This document shows, one piece after another, positions 15,602 through 23,291 of a DNA stretch of 43,411 nt. How positions within the stretch are numbered: the first letter of the stretch is position 1; each line of letters opens with the position of its first letter. The stretch spans positions 1 through 43,411 of the forward strand of contig JAUXSI010000036.1 of assembly GCA_030679985.1 (NCBI GenBank), given 5' to 3'. This DNA is from Candidatus Moraniibacteriota bacterium (GTDB taxonomy: Bacteria; Patescibacteriota; Minisyncoccia; Moranbacterales; UBA2206). The position numbers and the translations under genes are program-made. A model generated the notes under the pieces. It ran no database searches. It was not told where the DNA came from and worked only from the letters and a program-made list of their open reading frames with translations.

Positions 15602-18600
15602 CTATTTGTTTTTATTGCACCAAATTCTGGCGTTCTGGAACATCCGAAGCCATGGTGAATTTTCATATTGCCACTCAACTGAATTGGGCAACTGGTAGCG
15701 TACGGATGTTCTTTCCGGATGTGGCATTAGCATGTTATGCCTTCCGTCGGCAGTGCACAGCCCTGCAATGCCTTCTTTCGATCCGTTCGGGCAGAATGGA
15801 TACTTTTCCGTTTCCCTTCCTTCAGGATCGACATAACTTACCATCACCAGGCCTCTGGACTTGATTTCATCCAGGACCGAGTCATCTGCGTCAAACCGAC
15901 CTTCGCCATGAGCGAGATGTACCGGCAAGATTGATCCACTCATGTCCTTGCAAAGCACTGAGGGTGAATCCTGAATCTTGATCCATGTCGGCCGGGTCTC
16001 GAACTTCTCGCTTCTGTTGTGAACAAACGCGGGTTGCTCTTCTTCCGGCATGCGATATGGCACCACGCCCAGTTCCGCCATCAGTTGGCAGCCATTGCAG
16101 ATTCCGAGGCTCAAAGTGTCGGGTCTTTCAAAAAATTCCCTAAACTCTTTACTGATAGACTCGTTGTGCTTTATGACTGCCGCCCATCCTACCGCGGATC
16201 CAAGGACATCTTTGTAGGTGAAGCCGCCAGGAAACAAGATAAATTGAAATTTCTTGAGGCTCCCTGCCACGATGTCGTTAAGGTTTATGTCGTATACATC
16301 GAAACCCGCCAGATAGAGCGAGTTTCTTGCCTCTTCGTCGCTGTTTACGCCTTCGACTCGGATGACTGCCGCTTTCGGCTTCCCGACATAATCGGTTTTG
16401 ACCGGAGCAATCAAATCGGGATTGAACGTCAGGGCGCACGACGGATTCGGTGCATCGTAAAGATTTTCCCGTTCACTTCTGACACAGGACTCGACATTCT
16501 GTTTCAGTTCCATCTGATAGGAAGTTTCCCTCCATAGCAAACGCATTTTCCGCATGTCCTCACAGAAGACCTTCTGTCCATTAACGATTACGTCAACCAC
16601 CTTGTTTGTCATGGTGTTTCCGATGTGGTGGACGAGGTGTTTCAGCCCAGCCTTCCCGAACGCTTCCATTACGGCGTCTTCATTGCCGTTTTTGCATTCG
16701 ATCACGCAACCCAGCTCCTCGTTGTACAAAACTTTGAGAGCGCTGGCCGATTGATTCGAAAGCTGGACGCTTGCGCCGCAGTTTCCTCCGAACAACATTT
16801 CCAGGAGGGTTACCATGATACCGCCACGGTCCTTGTGATGATACGCAGAGATGAGGCCTTTCTTGACGAGATTCTGCACCACATCGAAGGTATTATTGAC
16901 TGATTGCGGATCGTCAACATCCGGACATTTGTCGCCGACTTGGTTGAGGCATTGAGCCAGGACACTTCCGCCCATCCTTGTCTTGCCATTTGCCAGATCC
17001 ACGAAAATAATTGAGCTTTCACCCGGATGCTTGAAACTGGGCGTCACTCTCATTTCGTAGTCCGGACATTGGGCATAAACAGACAGGACTAACGTACTTA
17101 GCGATCTGGCGATTTCTTTCTTTTTGCCGTCGGCGCTGGCAGGCACTTGTGCTGCCATAGACATTGAATCCTTACCGCCATTGATGTCAAACTTCAAATC
17201 ATCCGTGATTTTTTTGAGTGTCATCATAGCGTCTGTCAGCCAGGCCAAACCGCCTGGCAATTTGACAGCCAGCATCCAGTTAGCTGAAGACTTGATATCC
17301 CTGCAGTTTGTTATGACCACCGGAGCAAGCTTCAGAACACCTTCAGCTGCAACAACTCTCACCATTGATTCCGGTGAGATGAGACCGATTGCCGGTCTCT
17401 GGGCAACAGCGTTTGCCTGGCCTGATTTGGAAAACGGACCAGGGGTTATGATTGAATAATCGCAGATCGGCAATTGGGTGGCGCCATCGCGCATAGACTG
17501 GACGATTTTACCAGTAACGCTTTGGTCCACCTTGTTGACCGCCCACTCCTTGGAACAAACGCCGATATGGCGCAAAACACGATCTGCTGCACCAAGAACA
17601 CTCATCTCTTCCGGGATGACCAAGGGCTGAAGATCCAGTTTTTGGCGAGTATCTGAAAACTCTTTCTGAGGATACTGGCTAAAGACATGGCTGAGATCGA
17701 GATCAAGAACGTTGTTTCCTGTTTCCTCGTCAACGATAACCACTCTGCCATCTCCGGTTATTTCGCCAATAACGGCCACTGGCACATCTTCCCTTTCGCC
17801 GATGTCCAGGACTTTTTGAAGATTTTCCGGACGGACGATTATGTGCAGGTTTTCTTGGAATTCGCAGACCAGTTTTTCCACTGGTGACAAAGTTTCGTCT
17901 CCGGTCTTGATCCTTCCGAGATAGAACTTTGCTCCGGCCGGACACACCATTTCGATAGATGCATTGGTCACTCCGCCGGCCCCTTGGTCGGTCATGGTCT
18001 CGATCGGGTTTTCATCTCCCATATCGGTGCATGTCCGCAAGTATTTATTGGTTTTGTTGGCCATCTCTCCGTCAGCCCGTTGGACTGAATTGAGATCAAG
18101 CTTGGCTTTGTTTTCGCCTGCCATCAAAGAAGAAGCAGCTCCGCCGCCGAAACCGATCCGGTATGCATCGCCACCAACTTTAACAACCAGCCAGCCTTTT
18201 TGAGGGATGTTTTTTTCGACATGCCGTGAATCCATGAAGCCGAATCCGACGGTATACATCACCGGCTTCACGTTTTCCCAGCGTTGTCCTCCGATCCTCA
18301 TACCGAACGACTCGAAAAATAGATTGATGACAGCTTCGCCGTATTCATTCCCATCATTGAAGCAGCCATTGGTCGCACGGATGAAAAAACTCAAAGGACT
18401 TTCCGTCAGTTCGTCATAGAGGAATGAAGAGTCCTCCCATGGCAATGGGTAGCCTTCAATATTGAGATTGCCACCCATAAATCCGGCTCCGCCCGCAACA
18501 ACCATTGCACCTCTTCCGGTTGCTTGGTTGTCACGACGACGTCCGCCTCCGCCGGTAGCTGCGCCCGCATACGCTTCCCAAAGACTGGGATGGTTGTGGG

Positions 18601-19534
18601 TTTCGGCTGTCAGCACCAGGTGATAGAAAATCTCGGCCATACGCATTCGCGAAGGCATGCCGGGTTTTTCAGGAATGATGACGGAAGTTTCAAATCCTCC
18701 GATCACCGACGAATTGTCATGGAAAGCGATGATACTGTTGTCCTTGTTTTTGAGCGTGCTCTGAACAAGGTTCATGAGTGTAAACGGCATAGGTTCGCCG
18801 TCGATGATGAGTCTGGCTCTGAAGATATGATGGCGGCTATGTTCCGAGTTGGCATTGTTGAGATAACAAAACTCAACGTCGGTGATATCTCGTTTCATCA
18901 CATCATTGAAAAGGTATAAGATATATTCCATGTCGGCATCATCCATCGATCCGCCATATTTTTTCTTGGCGTCGATGAGTGCCTGCTTGCCTTTTTTGAG
19001 CGTCGGAATATAAGCAAGCTTCTTCGGTTTTCTGCCTGTCCTGAATGACCGAAGACCCTTGGGATAGTAGCACTCGATCATCTTGTCATGGATCAAGGAA
19101 ATAATCTTCATTTCCTCCTCGGGAAGCAAATCCCTGTCCATGATGATCTTGTAACGACGACCTTGCTCGAGCCTATAGATGCTCTTGAGACCGCACTTTT
19201 TGCAGATTGAGACCGCATTTGTCGAATCGGATGTCGCGAAATTGAGACGCGGACCGACTTCGATTATGTTCGTGCCAGACAAGAAAGATTTTTGGGAAAA
19301 TCTTTTCTTGTTGCGCCGATCGCGCAGAAGACGGGATAATTTTTCTTTTTCTTCCGCCTTCAGCGCACCTTCCGATCCGACACAAAAGACACGTTCGGTT
19401 TCCAGACCTTGCACTTCCGGAACAATTTTTTTGATTTTTCCCAGAAGGAATGACAGTTTCTCTTGAGAGAGCAATGGCTCTCGATAAAATCGATACGTCC
19501 TTTTCAAATTTTTCTTCAACTTTTCCATTGTCAT
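15602..19534 (-). CDS. purL: Phosphoribosylformylglycinamidine synthase, single-chain
   Basis: 1310 aa, the large E. coli-type FGAM synthase (step 4 of purine synthesis, ATP- and glutamine-dependent). Visible are the AIRS-like catalytic repeats (HNHPSLWEAYAGAATGGGGR; DMGDENPIETMTDQGAGG; NGGKDSMSM) and a C-terminal class I glutaminase with the nucleophile in GICNGCQLM and the triad segment PHPERTS. The start is set at 19534 (MTMEKLKKN) because GGAGGTGG lies 7 nt upstream of that ATG; the longer frame (19549) would begin inside the Shine-Dalgarno itself. It stands alone, with no other pur gene in view. Confidence 0.95.
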   Translation of the reverse strand: MTMEKLKKNLKRTYRFYREPLLSQEKLSFLLGKIKKIVPEVQGLETERVFCVGSEGALKAEEKEKLSRLLRDRRNKKRFSQKSFLSGTNIIEVGPRLNFATSDSTNAVSICKKCGLKSIYRLEQGRRYKIIMDRDLLPEEEMKIISLIHDKMIECYYPKGLRSFRTGRKPKKLAYIPTLKKGKQALIDAKKKYGGSMDDADMEYILYLFNDVMKRDITDVEFCYLNNANSEHSRHHIFRARLIIDGEPMPFTLMNLVQSTLKNKDNSIIAFHDNSSVIGGFETSVIIPEKPGMPSRMRMAEIFYHLVLTAETHNHPSLWEAYAGAATGGGGRRRDNQATGRGAMVVAGGAGFMGGNLNIEGYPLPWEDSSFLYDELTESPLSFFIRATNGCFNDGNEYGEAVINLFFESFGMRIGGQRWENVKPVMYTVGFGFMDSRHVEKNIPQKGWLVVKVGGDAYRIGFGGGAASSLMAGENKAKLDLNSVQRADGEMANKTNKYLRTCTDMGDENPIETMTDQGAGGVTNASIEMVCPAGAKFYLGRIKTGDETLSPVEKLVCEFQENLHIIVRPENLQKVLDIGEREDVPVAVIGEITGDGRVVIVDEETGNNVLDLDLSHVFSQYPQKEFSDTRQKLDLQPLVIPEEMSVLGAADRVLRHIGVCSKEWAVNKVDQSVTGKIVQSMRDGATQLPICDYSIITPGPFSKSGQANAVAQRPAIGLISPESMVRVVAAEGVLKLAPVVITNCRDIKSSANWMLAVKLPGGLAWLTDAMMTLKKITDDLKFDINGGKDSMSMAAQVPASADGKKKEIARSLSTLVLSVYAQCPDYEMRVTPSFKHPGESSIIFVDLANGKTRMGGSVLAQCLNQVGDKCPDVDDPQSVNNTFDVVQNLVKKGLISAYHHKDRGGIMVTLLEMLFGGNCGASVQLSNQSASALKVLYNEELGCVIECKNGNEDAVMEAFGKAGLKHLVHHIGNTMTNKVVDVIVNGQKVFCEDMRKMRLLWRETSYQMELKQNVESCVRSERENLYDAPNPSCALTFNPDLIAPVKTDYVGKPKAAVIRVEGVNSDEEARNSLYLAGFDVYDINLNDIVAGSLKKFQFILFPGGFTYKDVLGSAVGWAAVIKHNESISKEFREFFERPDTLSLGICNGCQLMAELGVVPYRMPEEEQPAFVHNRSEKFETRPTWIKIQDSPSVLCKDMSGSILPVHLAHGEGRFDADDSVLDEIKSRGLVMVSYVDPEGRETEKYPFCPNGSKEGIAGLCTADGRHNMLMPHPERTSVRYQLPNSVEWQYENSPWLRMFQNARIWCNKNK

Positions 19535-19668
19535 AACATCCACCTCCATTTAAGCTAACGGGATTTAACCATTGATCAGATATTGACCATTTATATATTT
19601 ATTCACATCTTTCAATGCGTTATTCTGTTGTCAAAGTGCCAATCAGACCCACTTTCAGTGAGTCACCT

Positions 19669-19696
19669 ATTCTATCAAAGTGACACGAAATAGCAA
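19669..19696 (-). promoter_or_regulatory. Candidate purL promoter
   Basis: On the minus strand, TTGCTA (19696-19691), a 16-nt spacer and TAGAAT (19674-19669). This gives a leader of about 130 nt before purL, long enough for regulation, but I recognise no known riboswitch in it. Confidence 0.4.
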
Positions 19697-19707
19697 CTTG
19701 ACACAAA

Positions 19708-19735
19708 CAAAAAAGTCTGGCGAAAATTACCAGAC
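19708..19735 (-). terminator. Terminator of the DUF2238 gene
   Basis: GTCTGG-CGAAAATTA-CCAGAC (19715-19735) followed on the minus strand by a T6 run. It lies 22 bp after the stop of the DUF2238 gene. Confidence 0.8.
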
Positions 19736-19756
19736 AGTTTATATTGAAAAATATTT

Positions 19757-20359
19757 TTAGTTCTTTTTTACCCAGAAAAAAACTAAAGTCGCGAAAATCG
19801 CTCCCAATGTGTCAGCCAGCATGTCTTTTTGCGCGTCCCAGATGTCTCCCTGGCTGCCAAGATAGGCTATTCCAGCTTCCGGATTAGCCAAGTCTGCGTA
19901 AATCCATTCGACGAGTTCGTATGACATCGCGACAGTCGCGATGGCAAAAACCGGATACGTGAAAAGTAAAAATTTGTTAGCTACCAACTTTTTGACCCAA
20001 AGCCATTCGGCGATGGCAAAAGCATAGAAGCCGACGGAAAAATGCGCAATGCGGTCAAAATGATTCCTTTCAAATCCAAAAAAATCCGTCACCCGATCAA
20101 AAGGCACCATGGCGAATGTCCAATGGCCACCGATTGTGTGTAAATATATCAAAACAAACATGAAGCCATAGGCCAAATTGGAAAAACGAATCTTTGCTAC
20201 GTAGAGCCCGATTAAAACAGCTACAATTACCCAAACGGTCAGATTTTCCACAAACCAAGTCGCCCTATCGACCGGATCAAAAGCCAGCATTATAAATTCA
20301 ACCAGATAAATTCCAATGAGCCAGAAAAATAAATTCAATGGATTTTTTTGTTTTTTCAT
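19757..20359 (-). CDS. DUF2238 (YjdF-like) integral membrane protein
   Basis: 200 aa with about six hydrophobic segments and the conserved DUF2238 features: HTIGGHWTFAMVPF, RNHFDRIAHFSVGF (the HFDR..H region), YELVEWIYADLANPEAG and GSQGDIWDAQKDMLADTLGA. Function of the family is not established; the clustered His/Asp/Glu residues suggest metal or substrate binding within the membrane. It ends at its own terminator and is probably separate from the TraB-like gene, 51 bp upstream. Confidence 0.88.
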   Translation of the reverse strand: MKKQKNPLNLFFWLIGIYLVEFIMLAFDPVDRATWFVENLTVWVIVAVLIGLYVAKIRFSNLAYGFMFVLIYLHTIGGHWTFAMVPFDRVTDFFGFERNHFDRIAHFSVGFYAFAIAEWLWVKKLVANKFLLFTYPVFAIATVAMSYELVEWIYADLANPEAGIAYLGSQGDIWDAQKDMLADTLGAIFATLVFFWVKKN

Positions 20360-20410
20360 TTTTTTATTTAAAATTAAATTTCTCGCACGATTCCGCCAAT
20401 CCTTACATCA

Positions 20411-21277
20411 CTAGGGCTTTATCTTGCCAGGAGCGCTAAAATCATAAACATCCGCCTTATCAGTGTTCACAAGCCCATAAGTTTTCTCGTATACTTCCAT
20501 TTTTTCCTTAAGTAATTCAGGATCTTTTAAAAATTTCTTTATTCCTTGAAAATGAGCCGCTCCATAAATTACCGAAATCTTCCTATGATCTTCCAACAAA
20601 TTTAAAATTTCTTTCGCCACCAATGCGTCCCTATAATCAAGAGAAACTAATAAAAAATTTTCCAGTATGCCATCTTTGTCCGTTTGAATGCTTGCTTCCC
20701 TTGCCGCTCCGGAAATTCCGTGCAAGCCGCCAGCAATCAAGATGCCCGTTGCGGCTATTCCTTTCAAAAAATCCCTGCGCGAAAAAAGATTCTTATCAGA
20801 CGAAGAACCATAGCCAAGTTCATTTCTAAATCTTCTCATTTGCATCTCATGGGCCATCTTATTTAATTTGGCTGTTATATATGTCGCAGAGCCAAACGAA
20901 GCTAATATGGGAAAAATATCCATAAGCCTATTTACGGCAGCATCTGAAATTTTTTTCTCCGGATCAGCTACTATCATTTTCTTGCCATTTTCTCGGGCTA
21001 TTTGGGTTATTGCCTTATAAAAAGTTTTAATATCAGACTGATTTTCTTTTTCTTCAAAAACAGCCAGTTCGGAAACTAAAACATCGGCATTTTCTATGTA
21101 ATTTCTAATTTCAGATCCAAATTCGTCTAAAGATTCCTTTGTATGCCTAACATTAAGAAAATCTACGCTTCTGTCATTATTTAAGCATATGGATTCTTTC
21201 CTTAAAAAAGATTTTAATCTGTCCGGCTTATTGCCGGACTCATGCCTAACGCCTGTATTTGTTATTTTTTCAAACAT
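20411..21277 (-). CDS. TraB/GumN-like protein with internal Tat-type segment
   Basis: 288 aa. The first half (LNVRHTKESLDEF, ADVLVSELAVFEE) and the last 80 residues (VIYGAAHFQGIKKFLKD) resemble the split TraB/GumN (EreA/ChaN-like) hydrolase core, where G-A-x-H is conserved. Between them, around residues 163-190, sits SRRDFLKGIAATGILIAGG, a good twin-arginine signal (S-R-R-x-F-L-K plus hydrophobic stretch), but far from the N-terminus. It could be a membrane anchor inside the fold. It follows a truncated hydrolase gene by 13 bp, behind operator copy 1. Confidence 0.6.
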   Translation of the reverse strand: MFEKITNTGVRHESGNKPDRLKSFLRKESICLNNDRSVDFLNVRHTKESLDEFGSEIRNYIENADVLVSELAVFEEKENQSDIKTFYKAITQIARENGKKMIVADPEKKISDAAVNRLMDIFPILASFGSATYITAKLNKMAHEMQMRRFRNELGYGSSSDKNLFSRRDFLKGIAATGILIAGGLHGISGAAREASIQTDKDGILENFLLVSLDYRDALVAKEILNLLEDHRKISVIYGAAHFQGIKKFLKDPELLKEKMEVYEKTYGLVNTDKADVYDFSAPGKIKP

Positions 21278-21290
21278 GCTTTTTGAATAG

Positions 21291-21650
21291 CTACCGACTT
21301 ATTGTTTTTATTGATTGTTTCAATATCTCTGCATTTACAATCCTTATTTTTTCATCGTTTTGCCTATAATCATGATCAACTCCAGGAATAATCACAAATC
21401 TTTTTGGGTTATTGGCATTATCATATATTTTTTCTACTTCTTGCGGCAAAACTATGTCATCCAGCTCACCAGCAATCAGAATCACGGGAACTTTGATTTT
21501 TTTTACGCTTTCCAAAACATTATACCGATCTTTGTCTTCAATATGAGAATATGGGACTTCGAATTTAATATCTTTATTTCTGTCTTCTGGTAAATCTCGA
21601 GCAGTTTCTATGCCATTCTCCGTACTAAATGAATCATTTTTTTCTGTTGA
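21291..21650 (-). pseudogene. Alpha/beta hydrolase, N-terminally truncated
   Basis: The open frame has only the C-terminal part of an alpha/beta hydrolase: KIKVPVILIAGELDDIVLPQ (catalytic Asp strand) and FVIIPGVDHDYR (catalytic His). The preceding 45 codons also read like hydrolase sequence (IKFEVPYSHIEDKDRYNVLE), but there is no ATG, and the nucleophile-elbow half is missing: a stop occurs at 21651-21653 and then the promoter region begins. A TTG at 21515 is the only plausible start and would leave a 74-aa fragment. Most likely a decaying first gene of the TraB-like operon. Confidence 0.6.
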
Positions 21651-21664
21651 TTATTTTTTCAACT

Positions 21665-21704
21665 TTCATACAATATTCTGTCTTTCTGCAGAATATAAGA
21701 ATAT
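21665..21704 (-). promoter_or_regulatory. Operator copy 1 and promoter for the TraB-like operon
   Basis: A 32-bp palindromic array at 21673-21704: outer ATATTCTG and AGAATAT, inner TTCT and AGAATAT. It is followed on the minus strand, two bases on, by a TATGAA -10 box (21670-21665) preceded by TG. The same arrangement occurs before the wHTH gene. Confidence 0.6.
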
Positions 21705-21718
21705 TGCCTTAATGCTTT

Positions 21719-22021
21719 TCAAAATGTTTTTATGAACTTTAAAAAGCGTTTGCCATAAGGAGACAACGAGTGACCAACCACTCTGCCACGACGAAATTTA
21801 TTTATCAGTCCGGATTGTACAAGTTTTTTAGTGTGCTCAGAAATGGTCTTGACATTGCCTTTCATAATTCCACAAATACTATCTAATGCTATTCCACTAT
21901 TTTCAGCGATAATAAAAAGAATTTCAATTCTTCTGTGGTTAGCCACACCCTTCAAATGTCGTTCCATTTGTTTCGGTGTTTTCTCGCCTGGATTTATTCT
22001 AATTCTCTTTTTTGCTAACAT
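21719..22021 (-). CDS. ArsR-like winged-helix transcriptional regulator
   Basis: 100 aa. The wHTH core runs from about residue 24: HLKGVANHRRIEILFIIAEN, the recognition helix region GNVKTISEHTKKLVQSGLI, then the wing KFRRGRVVGHSLSPYG. No cysteine or histidine metal site typical of ArsR sensors is evident, so the signal is unknown. Its own promoter carries operator copy 2 over the -35 region, implying autorepression; copies 1 and 3 mark the promoters of two neighbouring transcripts. Confidence 0.85.
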   Translation of the reverse strand: MLAKKRIRINPGEKTPKQMERHLKGVANHRRIEILFIIAENSGIALDSICGIMKGNVKTISEHTKKLVQSGLINKFRRGRVVGHSLSPYGKRFLKFIKTF

Positions 22022-22069
22022 CTTCTTCGTTTAAATTTTTACCGGCATCAATGCAGAATTAGTATTTTC

Positions 22070-22109
22070 ATTATATCATATTCTGGGTTTCTGCAGAATG
22101 TGAGAATGT
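22070..22109 (-). promoter_or_regulatory. Operator copy 2 and promoter of the wHTH gene
   Basis: The array at 22078-22109 reads ATATTCTG, then TTCT, AGAATGT and AGAATGT. On the minus strand a perfect TATAAT (22075-22070) follows two bases later, so the operator covers roughly -15 to -45. The gene ATG is about 50 nt downstream. Confidence 0.65.
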
Positions 22110-22139
22110 GACTTTTTTAAAATATTAAGGTAATTTAAG

Positions 22140-22388
22140 CTAATTCAATCTTACCCACCACCTTTTCATAATCGGCAAGGATAATGTCGAAAGCAAATAG
22201 CCAGCCACTGGCACGACAGCTTTGAGGAATGGAATTGTTTCCTTGATGATGACAAGCCAACAGATCGCTACTACATATGTGATGGCCGCGATGAAAATTC
22301 TTCGCGTCCAGCTGGTTTCCCAGGTCTTGTCAATTTCAACTCTTTGGTTCCGCTCTTTGATTGTTGCAATTTCTTTTTCGATATCCAT
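22140..22388 (-). CDS. Small two-TM protein with helical N-terminus
   Basis: 82 aa: a charged N-terminal helix (MDIEKEIATIKERNQR), the segment KTWETSWTRR, and two TM helices (about 31-48 and 56-72) ending in KRWWVRLN. Similar short WETSWTRR-type proteins are, to my recollection, common in CPR and some archaea, but no function is known to me. It is separate from the regulator by the operator-containing gap. Confidence 0.7.
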   Translation of the reverse strand: MDIEKEIATIKERNQRVEIDKTWETSWTRRIFIAAITYVVAICWLVIIKETIPFLKAVVPVAGYLLSTLSLPIMKRWWVRLN

Positions 22389-22463
22389 AGATTTTTTATT
22401 AACAGCTAGAATTTATTTTACCGTTTGCGATTCATAAATCAGCATGGCATATCCTTTGAAAAT

Positions 22464-22625
22464 CTAGCCTTCTTTATCCAATTGCTTTTTGAGCGCAAGG
22501 ATATGTTTGCCATTCTATTTCCCGATAGAACTTATAGACCTCCAAATTATCTGGAATTCGATTTCTTCCTCGTTAGAGCTTCTCTCGTGCTCGATATTTA
22601 TGATGGCCTCAGCCGGAACATTTTC
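22464..22625 (-). pseudogene. Possible C-terminal remnant of a small protein
   Basis: One minus-strand frame reads ENVPAEAIINIEHERSSNEE, EIEFQIIWRSISSIGK, an in-frame TAG (22517-22515), then NGKHILALKKQLDKEG and TAG. The composition is protein-like on both sides of the stop and no start codon is present, which suggests decay. It might also be chance. Otherwise nothing is seen between the two neighbouring membrane-protein genes. Confidence 0.3.
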
Positions 22626-22645
22626 TTATGAAGTTCGCGCATCAC

Positions 22646-23002
22646 TTATCTGTCGGCAAAAAATCCAGCAATAAAAACCGCCATCCAAATTGCGGCAGCT
22701 GCAATCGTGTAAAGCGACGGTATTCTTTTGCCCAAGCCTTGTTTGTAGTTAATCGTGGACCAGGCTGCTTTCACACCCATCAGGACAAGAGCGGACAGGC
22801 CGGCCAAAGCATGGAAATTAAAAGACAATCCCTCGGAAATCATGGACATCAACAAAGTCCCTGCCAAGTCAAAGACAAATCCCAGCCAGAACAAAATCAA
22901 AATCTTCAAGGAAATTTCCTTCTTCGCGAATTCCTGCAAGATACTGACCGCATAAAACATCAGAGCTAAAAACACGGAGATGATGGCAAATAGAAGCAAC
23001 AT
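22646..23002 (-). CDS. Four-TM membrane protein (HsmA/TIGR03987-like)
   Basis: 118 aa with four TM helices. The run LFWLGFVFDLAGTLLMSM, FNFHALAGLSALVLMG and the final FIAGFF segment match my recollection of the HsmA/TIGR03987 family (FWLGF.FD..GT..M, H..G..A..LM). Function is not established. Its promoter carries operator copy 3 (23102-23133) about 100 bp upstream, so it is a likely target of the wHTH regulator. Confidence 0.7.
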   Translation of the reverse strand: MLLLFAIISVFLALMFYAVSILQEFAKKEISLKILILFWLGFVFDLAGTLLMSMISEGLSFNFHALAGLSALVLMGVKAAWSTINYKQGLGKRIPSLYTIAAAAIWMAVFIAGFFADR

Positions 23003-23091
23003 GGTTTTTTATTTTTTAATTATTTATCTGTTCCTATTATAACATATCGGCATTTTATTGCCGGGAAAATTCAGTCAAAAATTTATGTTTG

Positions 23092-23133
23092 ATCATAGCA
23101 CACATTCCGATATTCTCAAGAATGTCAGAATGT
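23092..23133 (-). promoter_or_regulatory. Operator copy 3 and extended -10 promoter for the four-TM gene
   Basis: The array at 23102-23133 reads ACATTCCG, TTCT, AGAATGT and AGAATGT with the same spacing as copies 1 and 2. On the minus strand TGCTATGAT (extended -10; TATGAT 23097-23092) follows four bases later, giving a leader of about 80 nt. Confidence 0.6.
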
Positions 23134-23255
23134 TATCCTGCGGCATTTTTAGCATTTCTTTCGCGGAAGCATCAAAAATGCCCCATTTGCTAGGATGGAG
23201 CCTGTGGCTAAGCGGAGCCCCAAGCGACAATGGGCATAATTGCCAATTTTAGATA

Positions 23256-23285
23256 TTGGCGGACAGTCCGCAAACTTGGTAGAAT
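23256..23285 (+). promoter_or_regulatory. priA promoter, start site on the ATG
   Basis: TTGGCG (23256-23261), an 18-nt spacer and TAGAAT (23280-23285). The predicted +1 is 23292, the A of the priA ATG, suggesting a leaderless mRNA. Confidence 0.5.
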
Positions 23286-23291
23286 AGGCTT

